From CAVVXX01 sp963707975 (GTDB lineage: Bacteria > Pseudomonadota > Alphaproteobacteria > Micropepsales > Micropepsaceae): a DNA stretch of 64,000 nt. Position 1 is the first letter of the stretch. Each line of letters starts with the position of its first letter. The stretch is from contig OY970177.1 of assembly GCA_963707975.1 (NCBI GenBank), positions 1,488,001 to 1,552,000 of the forward strand. The letters are read 5' to 3'. Positions 59,166 to 64,000 of the stretch are shown one piece after another. The position numbers were made by a program, and so were the translations under genes. Under the pieces are notes generated by a model. It was not told the DNA's origin. It searched no databases and worked only from the letters and a program-made list of their open reading frames with translations.

Positions 59166-60623
59166 TCATACAAGCACCCGCATGCGCCCCAACAGGGGCC
59201 GTTGCAACAATCCCGAAAGAAAGCCAAAGCGCAGCAAAAGCCCGGTTGCGGCGCAGAAAAGCGCCAGCGCGAAGGCCAGCCACACCCCCAGCCCGCCAAG
59301 GTGAAGACCGAAGGTAAATCCGATGGCCGCCGGGAACCCGATCAGCCAATAACAGGCGCCCGCGATCCACATGGGCGCGGTTGCGTCCTTCATGCCGCGC
59401 AGCACCAGCGCCGTCGTCACCTGCAACCCGTCAAGTAGCTGAAAGGCCGCCGCCACGCGCAGGAAAATCACCGCATTGCGGATGACTTCGGCGTTAGCCG
59501 GCGTGTCGGCGATATAAAGCGCCGCAATCGCGCGTGGGAATAGCGCCAGCACGATGCCGGCCAGCGCCATGAAGCCCGAGCTCATGGCGAGTGCTACCAG
59601 CCCCGCGCGCTGCACGCCCTTATAATCGCGCGCGCCCATGGCCAGGCCCACGCGCACGGTCGCGCCAGTGGCGATGCCCAAGGGCACCATGAAGGTGATG
59701 GACGGCACGTTGAGCGCAATCGAATGCGCGGCCACAACGGCCGCGCCCAGCGTACCCATGATCAGCGTGCCCGAATTGAAAAACATGCCTTCGGCGATGA
59801 TGGTGAGGCCGGTGGGAATGCCGAGCCGGAACACTTCGCGCAGTTTCGCCCAATCGGGGCGGAAAAAGCGGCGGAAGATGCGATAGGCGCGCAAGGCGGG
59901 GCTAACCAGCACAATGGCCACCATGGCGAAGAAGCTCAAGACATAGGAGCTGGCACTGGCGATGGCAGCACCAGACAGGCCGAGCTCGGGCGCGCCGAAA
60001 TGGCCGAAGATCAGCGTGTAATCGGCGATCGCGTTGAAGACGATTGTTAGCAGCCCCACGATGAGGGGCGCGCGCGTGTGGCTCAGCGCTGTCGAAAAAC
60101 TGCGTAGCACGTTGAAGCCTAGCGAAAAGGGAATTCCTAGGCTGAGCACATGCACGAAAGGGCCGGCCGCCACGGCAAGCGCGCGCGGCTCGCCAAGCGC
60201 CAGCAGCACATCGGTGCCGAAGCTGAGCGCGATAAGGCAGATTGGCGCGGTCATCGCCGCAGCCCACAACCCCATGCGCGTGGCTGCGCGCACGCCGGCG
60301 CGATTGCGCGAGCGGTCGCCCAGAATATGCGCGATCATGGGCGACACCGCGACAGCCTGGCCGAACCCCATGAGCCACACTGCGTAAAACAGCGGCAGGC
60401 CGATGGCGGCCGAGGCCAGGGCATCTTTGCTGAAGGCGCCCAGCATCAGGATATCGGTGGTGATGACCGCCATTTGCGCCAGTTGCGTGAGAACGATGGG
60501 CCCGGCCAAATGTGCAAGCGCGCGCGCTTCCGCTATCCAGGTGCGGGCGCGATGTTCGTGCGCCACCGCTTCGGCGGGCACTTCGGGCGTCGGCGTCAGT
60601 TCAAACGGAATGATCTCGGTCAT
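59166..60623 (-). CDS. MATE-family multidrug efflux transporter
   Basis: Transporter of 485 residues and 12 TM helices of the NorM type. The N-terminal LAHLAGPIVLTQLAQMAVITTDILMLG and the repeated pattern in the second half (GIPTGLTIIAEGMFFNSGTLIMG) are typical. It exports cationic drugs with Na+ or H+. Upstream lies a short transcript with a strong terminator, which may control it. Confidence 0.93.
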   Translation of the reverse strand: MTEIIPFELTPTPEVPAEAVAHEHRARTWIAEARALAHLAGPIVLTQLAQMAVITTDILMLGAFSKDALASAAIGLPLFYAVWLMGFGQAVAVSPMIAHILGDRSRNRAGVRAATRMGLWAAAMTAPICLIALSFGTDVLLALGEPRALAVAAGPFVHVLSLGIPFSLGFNVLRSFSTALSHTRAPLIVGLLTIVFNAIADYTLIFGHFGAPELGLSGAAIASASSYVLSFFAMVAIVLVSPALRAYRIFRRFFRPDWAKLREVFRLGIPTGLTIIAEGMFFNSGTLIMGTLGAAVVAAHSIALNVPSITFMVPLGIATGATVRVGLAMGARDYKGVQRAGLVALAMSSGFMALAGIVLALFPRAIAALYIADTPANAEVIRNAVIFLRVAAAFQLLDGLQVTTALVLRGMKDATAPMWIAGACYWLIGFPAAIGFTFGLHLGGLGVWLAFALALFCAATGLLLRFGFLSGLLQRPLLGRMRVLV

Positions 60624-60685
60624 GACACGGGCTTTTCAGTATGCGCCTCGATTTGTCCTGGCCGCTAAACGCTTGGGATGGTGGA

Positions 60686-60725
60686 AAAATAAAAAACCCT
60701 CCAGAGCGTTTGCCGGCCCGGAGGG
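60686..60725 (-). terminator. Strong intrinsic terminator
   Basis: Read on the minus strand, CCCTCC-N17-GGAGGG is followed by TTTTTTATTTTT. It lies between the MATE start (60623) and an upstream non-coding unit, so it ends a transcript begun further up on the minus strand. Confidence 0.85.
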
Positions 60726-60748
60726 TGGATGTTTCGGATCAGCCTTGG

Positions 60749-60919
60749 CTAATCCGCGGTTTCCCTGCGAGCTTCGGGCATGCAAAGCATGCCCGCGGCG
60801 CCAACCGGCACCGGCGATTCGATAGTGAGAATGCTCTTCATCAATCGGCTCGCTTGTGGTTCGCAGGCCCCATGCCCGCAAGGGAAGGCGTGGGTACATG
60901 CGCCCCGCGCGGAAGTCAA
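60749..60919 (-). ncRNA. Putative short transcript (promoter, 30-codon frame, terminator)
   Basis: On the minus strand TTGACT (60914-60919), 17 bp, then TACCCA (60891-60896) could be a promoter. The transcript would run about 195 nt to the terminator at 60686-60725. Inside it is a 30-codon frame (60749-60841) starting MKSILTIESPVPVGAAG, without a good ribosome binding site. It could be a small RNA, a small protein, or a leader of the MATE gene. The 342-bp space holds nothing else. Confidence 0.4.
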
Positions 60920-60965
60920 CACAGCGCGTTACACTGAATGCGATGAGCGCAAACATGTGTTTTCC

Positions 60966-61784
60966 ATGACACCCCTCAATATCGCGCATCGCGGTGGCGC
61001 CGGGCTGTGGCCCGAGAACACGCTGTTTGCGTTTCAAAATGCGGTGGCGCGCGGCTACGACGCCGCTGAGCTCGACGTGCAGCTCACACGCGATAACCAG
61101 CTTGTGGTTTTCCATGATTTTCGCTTTAAACCGGAAATCTGCCGGGGCGCGGATGGCAAGTGGTTGGCGGCGCCGGGGCCGTTCATCAAGGATCTGACTT
61201 TAGCCGAGCTTCGCAGCTTCGACATTGGCCGCCCGCAACCAGGCACCGATTACGCGCGCGCGCATCCCTATGTGACGCCGCATGATGGCGAGCGCATCCC
61301 GCTGTTGAGCGAAGTAATTGACCTCGCCAAAGCCAGAAAAGATTTTCGCCTGTTTGTCGAGATCAAGACCAATTTCCGCGACCGCGCGCAGTCCGCGGCC
61401 CCTGAAGCGGTGGCGGATGCGGCCATCGCCACACTAAAAACCGCAAATTTTCTGGAATGCGCAATTATTTGCGGCTTCGACTGGGTGGCGCTCAGGCATG
61501 TATTGAAGGCCGCGCCACACCAGGAATGCTGGTTCACGACCTTGCCGCCAAACGAGCGAAGCGAAGATGTTACATCATTGCTGCGCACGATTAGCGCGTC
61601 GGGCGGGAAAGGATGGAGCCCATCGCGTTTCGACGCGAGCGCGGAGAACATCAATCAGACCCATGCGGCTGGTTTGAAAGTGGGCGTGTGGACGGTGAAC
61701 ACGCCGGACGAAATGCGCGCGCTTCGTGCTGCCGGCACGGACGCGATTTTCACCGACCGCCCGGATAGATTGGCCGCGCTTTAA
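60966..61784 (+). CDS. Glycerophosphodiester phosphodiesterase
   Basis: GDPD-family TIM-barrel enzyme of 272 residues. IAHRGGAGLWPENTL with the catalytic His, ELDVQLTRDNQLVVFHD with the metal ligands, and the C-terminal VGVWTVNTPDEM and DAIFTDRPD are all in place. It releases glycerol-3-phosphate from deacylated phospholipids. There is no signal peptide, so it is cytoplasmic. The ATG at 60966 begins right at the fold. Confidence 0.94.
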   Translation: MTPLNIAHRGGAGLWPENTLFAFQNAVARGYDAAELDVQLTRDNQLVVFHDFRFKPEICRGADGKWLAAPGPFIKDLTLAELRSFDIGRPQPGTDYARAHPYVTPHDGERIPLLSEVIDLAKARKDFRLFVEIKTNFRDRAQSAAPEAVADAAIATLKTANFLECAIICGFDWVALRHVLKAAPHQECWFTTLPPNERSEDVTSLLRTISASGGKGWSPSRFDASAENINQTHAAGLKVGVWTVNTPDEMRALRAAGTDAIFTDRPDRLAAL

Positions 61785-62236
61785 AGCGCGAAGTCGGCGG
61801 CGCCGGCCGCGCCTTCGCCGCAATCAAGGCCGGTTGCCCGCGCGCGATGGCAGATTTCCTCGATGGAAATGGCGTCGAGCTTGGCCATCAGACCGTCTTG
61901 CAACGATACCATCAGCGGCACCACCACGCGCTTGCCGAGCTCGGAGCCACCATCGAACGGTTCCTCGCTGTCGTCGAGGCTCTGCGCCACGCGCACCACG
62001 TCGCCCACACTGATGCGCTTGCGCTCACGCGCAAGGCGATAGCCGCCGCGCGGCCCCCGTACGCCCTTCAATATGCCCGCGCGCACCAATTGCTGCATCA
62101 CCTGTTCGAGATAACGGTGCGGCACGCCCTGCCGCGCGGTGATTTCCTTGGCCTGCACCGGCTCCGACGCCGACGTGTAGGCGATATCGATCACCGCCTC
62201 GAGTGCGAGCAAAGTCTTACGCGAAAGCCGCAGCAT
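61781..62236 (-). CDS. Rrf2-family transcriptional regulator without the Fe-S cysteines
   Basis: Winged-helix regulator of 151 residues. RKTLLALEAVIDIAYTS, ARQGVPHRYLEQVMQQLVRAGIL and VRGPRGGYRLAR match IscR/RirA/NsrR. The three clustered cysteines that bind Fe-S near residues 90-105 in those proteins are missing (DDSEEPFDGGSELGK); only two late cysteines occur. It may sense something else. It lies 21 bp past dut, on the same strand. Confidence 0.9.
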   Translation of the reverse strand: MLRLSRKTLLALEAVIDIAYTSASEPVQAKEITARQGVPHRYLEQVMQQLVRAGILKGVRGPRGGYRLARERKRISVGDVVRVAQSLDDSEEPFDGGSELGKRVVVPLMVSLQDGLMAKLDAISIEEICHRARATGLDCGEGAAGAADFAL

Positions 62237-62257
62237 GAATTTACCCCCTGTGAAATC

Positions 62258-62701
62258 TCACGTGCCAAAACCTGTGGAGCCAAAGCCACCGCGTCCGCGT
62301 TCGGTGTCGTCGAGCGCGCTTTCGTTCCATTCCACGCGCTCATGGCGCGCGACGATAAGCTGCGCGATTTTCATTCCCCTCGTAATGCGAAAGGGTTCAC
62401 GGCCGTGGTTCACCAGAATGGCGGTGACCTCGCCGCGATAATCGCTGTCGATGGTGCCGGGCGCATTCAGCACGGTGACGCCGTGGCGGAGCGCGAGCCC
62501 CGAACGCGGCCGCACCTGCGCTTCGTATCCTTGGGGAAGCGCGATAGCGATGCCGGCAGGAACTGCGGCATGGCCGCCAGGCGCCAGCACGATTTCGGCG
62601 TCGATCGCGGCCAGCAGATCAAGCCCCGCCGAGCCTGCGGTCGCATGCACAGGCAATGGCAGATCGCGCGCATGCGCGAGGCGCTGGATGGCGATTTTCA
62701 T
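62258..62701 (-). CDS. dut: Deoxyuridine 5'-triphosphate nucleotidohydrolase
   Basis: Trimeric dUTPase of 147 residues. Motifs are ATAGSAGLDLLA, RPRSGLALRHG, VLNAPGTIDSDYRGE and the C-terminal arm RGRGGFGSTGFGT. It keeps uracil out of DNA and makes dUMP. Its start overlaps the coaBC stop as ATGA, the usual coaBC-dut coupling of this class. Confidence 0.96.
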   Translation of the reverse strand: MKIAIQRLAHARDLPLPVHATAGSAGLDLLAAIDAEIVLAPGGHAAVPAGIAIALPQGYEAQVRPRSGLALRHGVTVLNAPGTIDSDYRGEVTAILVNHGREPFRITRGMKIAQLIVARHERVEWNESALDDTERGRGGFGSTGFGT

Positions 62702-63925
62702 GCCGCGTGTTTCCCGAGGGCCGCAGCAATGCGCTTCGTCAGGCGGCGCGCGACTTCGGCCTTGGACAATTCGGGCCAGGATTCTGCGCCTTCCGCGCTC
62801 AGCAGATGAACGCGGTTGTGTTCGCCGCCCATCACAGTGGTGCCCGCGCCCACGTCATTGGCGACAATCCAGTCGCAGCCCTTGCGTGCGCGCTTGGCCT
62901 GAGCGTTGGTGAGCACGTCGTCGGTTTCGGCGGCGAAGCCTATGACCAGTTGCGGGCGTTTGGTCTTGTGATGGGAAAGCGTCGCCAAAATGTCCGGATT
63001 TTCGATCAATTTCAGCGCAGGCACGGCGGCCTCGTCCTGTTTCTTCAGTTTGGAATTGGCAGAGGTATCTGGCCGCCAGTCGGCGACGGCCGCCGTACAA
63101 ACCGCGACATCGACGGGCAGCGAGGCCTCGCACGCCACCATCATCTCGCGCGCGGTTTCAATCTTGACCAACTTCGCACGCGATGGGGCTGCGATTTCGA
63201 CGGGGCCGGACACCAGCACCGTATCGGCGCCGGCGTCGCTCAGCGCTTCCGCAATGGCATAGCCCTGCTTGCCGGAAGAACGGTTGGCGAGAAAGCGCAC
63301 GGGGTCGAGCGGCTCATGTGTGGGCCCAGCAGTGACCAGCGCTTTGAACCCGGCCAATGGGCCTTTGACGCCCGCACGGAAAAAAGATTTCGATTGCCCC
63401 TACGATTTCATTGGGCTCGGCCATGCGCCCCGGCCCGAATTCGCCGCAGGCCATTTCGCCATCATTGGGTCCCACGAAATGAATTCCATCGCGCTTCAGC
63501 GTCGCGATATTGCGTTGGGTCGCCGCGTGTTGCCACATCCGTACGTTCATCGCGGGCGCCATCAGCACAGGCTTGTCGGTGGCGAGCAGCGCGGTGGAAG
63601 CAAGATCATTGGCATGGCCCCCCGCTAGCTTCGCCATCAGATCGGCGGTGGCTGGCGCCACTACAACAAGATCTGCGGAGCGCGAGAGTTCGATATGACC
63701 CATCTCGGATTCGTCGGTGAGGCTGAAGAGATCCTGATAGACCTTGTCGCCCGACAGGCTGGCCGCCGACAGCGCGGTTACGAACTCGCCGCCCGCTTTG
63801 GTCAGGATCGCCCGCACGCCCGCGCCCCGCTCGCGCAGGCGGCGGATCAGCTCAAGGCTCTTGTAGGCGGCTATGCCGCCGCCGATGATAAGAAGAACCC
63901 GCTTATCCTGCAGGGAAGCCTCCAC
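62698..63925 (-). pseudogene. coaBC: Phosphopantothenoylcysteine synthetase/decarboxylase CoaBC with one frameshift
   Basis: Bifunctional coenzyme A enzyme. The CoaC half (GTG start at 63925) has LLIIGGGIAAYKSLELIRRL, APATADLMAKLAGGHANDL and APAMNVRMW. The CoaB half has TAGPTHEPLDPVRFLANRSSGKQGYA and NDVGAG. They lie in different frames. The shift falls at a run of six A (63380-63385; six T on the coding strand) just after GAIEIFF. Five T would restore GAIEIFFRAGVKGPLAGFKA. It is either a sequencing error or a slippage site; the gene is essential, so some full-length product is expected. Confidence 0.88.
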
Positions 63926-63978
63926 CAGACACGCCCGTAGTTCCTATATAGTATTACATAAAGAAAGTGTAGTTTTTC

Positions 63979-64000
63979 ATGGGACGTCTCATTGGCATAG
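63979..64000 (+). CDS. Start of a plus-strand gene cut by the window edge
   Basis: An ATG at 63979 opens MGRLIGI up to the last base, divergent from coaBC across an AT-rich 53-bp space (63926-63978) that likely holds promoters. Seven residues cannot establish a family. Confidence 0.3.

Overview
This 64 kb window is chromosomal DNA of a GC-rich alphaproteobacterium. The evidence is the gene order as well as the families: chvI-chvG-hprK-EIIA(Man)-HPr, then divL-tsaE-amgK-murU-addB, then carB-greA, dnaA-dnaN-recF-gyrB beside rpsT, and mutM/ubiE-ubiB with coaBC-dut. A DivL pseudokinase, DUF2794 and DUF5655 proteins, an IalB-family protein and a short HprK fit the same class. DivL suggests a CtrA-type cell cycle. 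The exact family cannot be read from the window.

Layout. 1-8.7 kb: cell-envelope recycling, tRNA modification and recombination genes (addB, murU, amgK, tsaE) and the cell-cycle regulator divL, with an inserted ferredoxin reductase/ferredoxin pair and a 2OG-Fe(II) oxygenase. 9-16.3 kb: two tandem amidohydrolases, the regulatory PTS (HPr, EIIA, HprK) and the ChvG/ChvI two-component system. 16.3-22.7 kb: a GFA-family protein, an AT-rich orphan reading frame, greA, carB and a Rieske oxygenase. 22.7-27.4 kb: a four-gene ABC system of the Gld type (ATPase, permease, GldG-like protein, DUF4340 protein). 27.8-35.6 kb: O-methyltransferase, DUF2794, BI-1 protein, murJ, thpR, a zincin, a pterin dehydratase, acs and a DUF4287 protein. 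35.7-45 kb: a TPP riboswitch with thiC, membrane and stress genes, an asparaginase, a SpoU methyltransferase, an IalB protein, rlmN and a methyltransferase. 45.3-52.6 kb: gyrB, recF, dnaN, dnaA and rpsT. 52.7-64 kb: enoyl-CoA hydratase, arfB, an ArsR/AHSA1 pair, mutM, ubiE, ubiB, a MATE exporter, a GDPD, an Rrf2 regulator, dut and coaBC.

Two features stand out beyond ordinary genes. First, gyrB, recF and dnaN are all broken: about sixteen single-base indels (nearly all insertions) and one stop codon lie within 45.5-49.8 kb, while dnaA and the other neighbours are intact. I think this is mostly a sequence or assembly artefact. An in-frame stop in the 2OG oxygenase and an indel in coaBC may belong to the same class. 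Second, the intergenic spaces hold at least four families of palindromic repeats. The main one is a paired REP/BIME-like element present at eight loci. No tRNA, rRNA, CRISPR array, insertion sequence or prophage was found.
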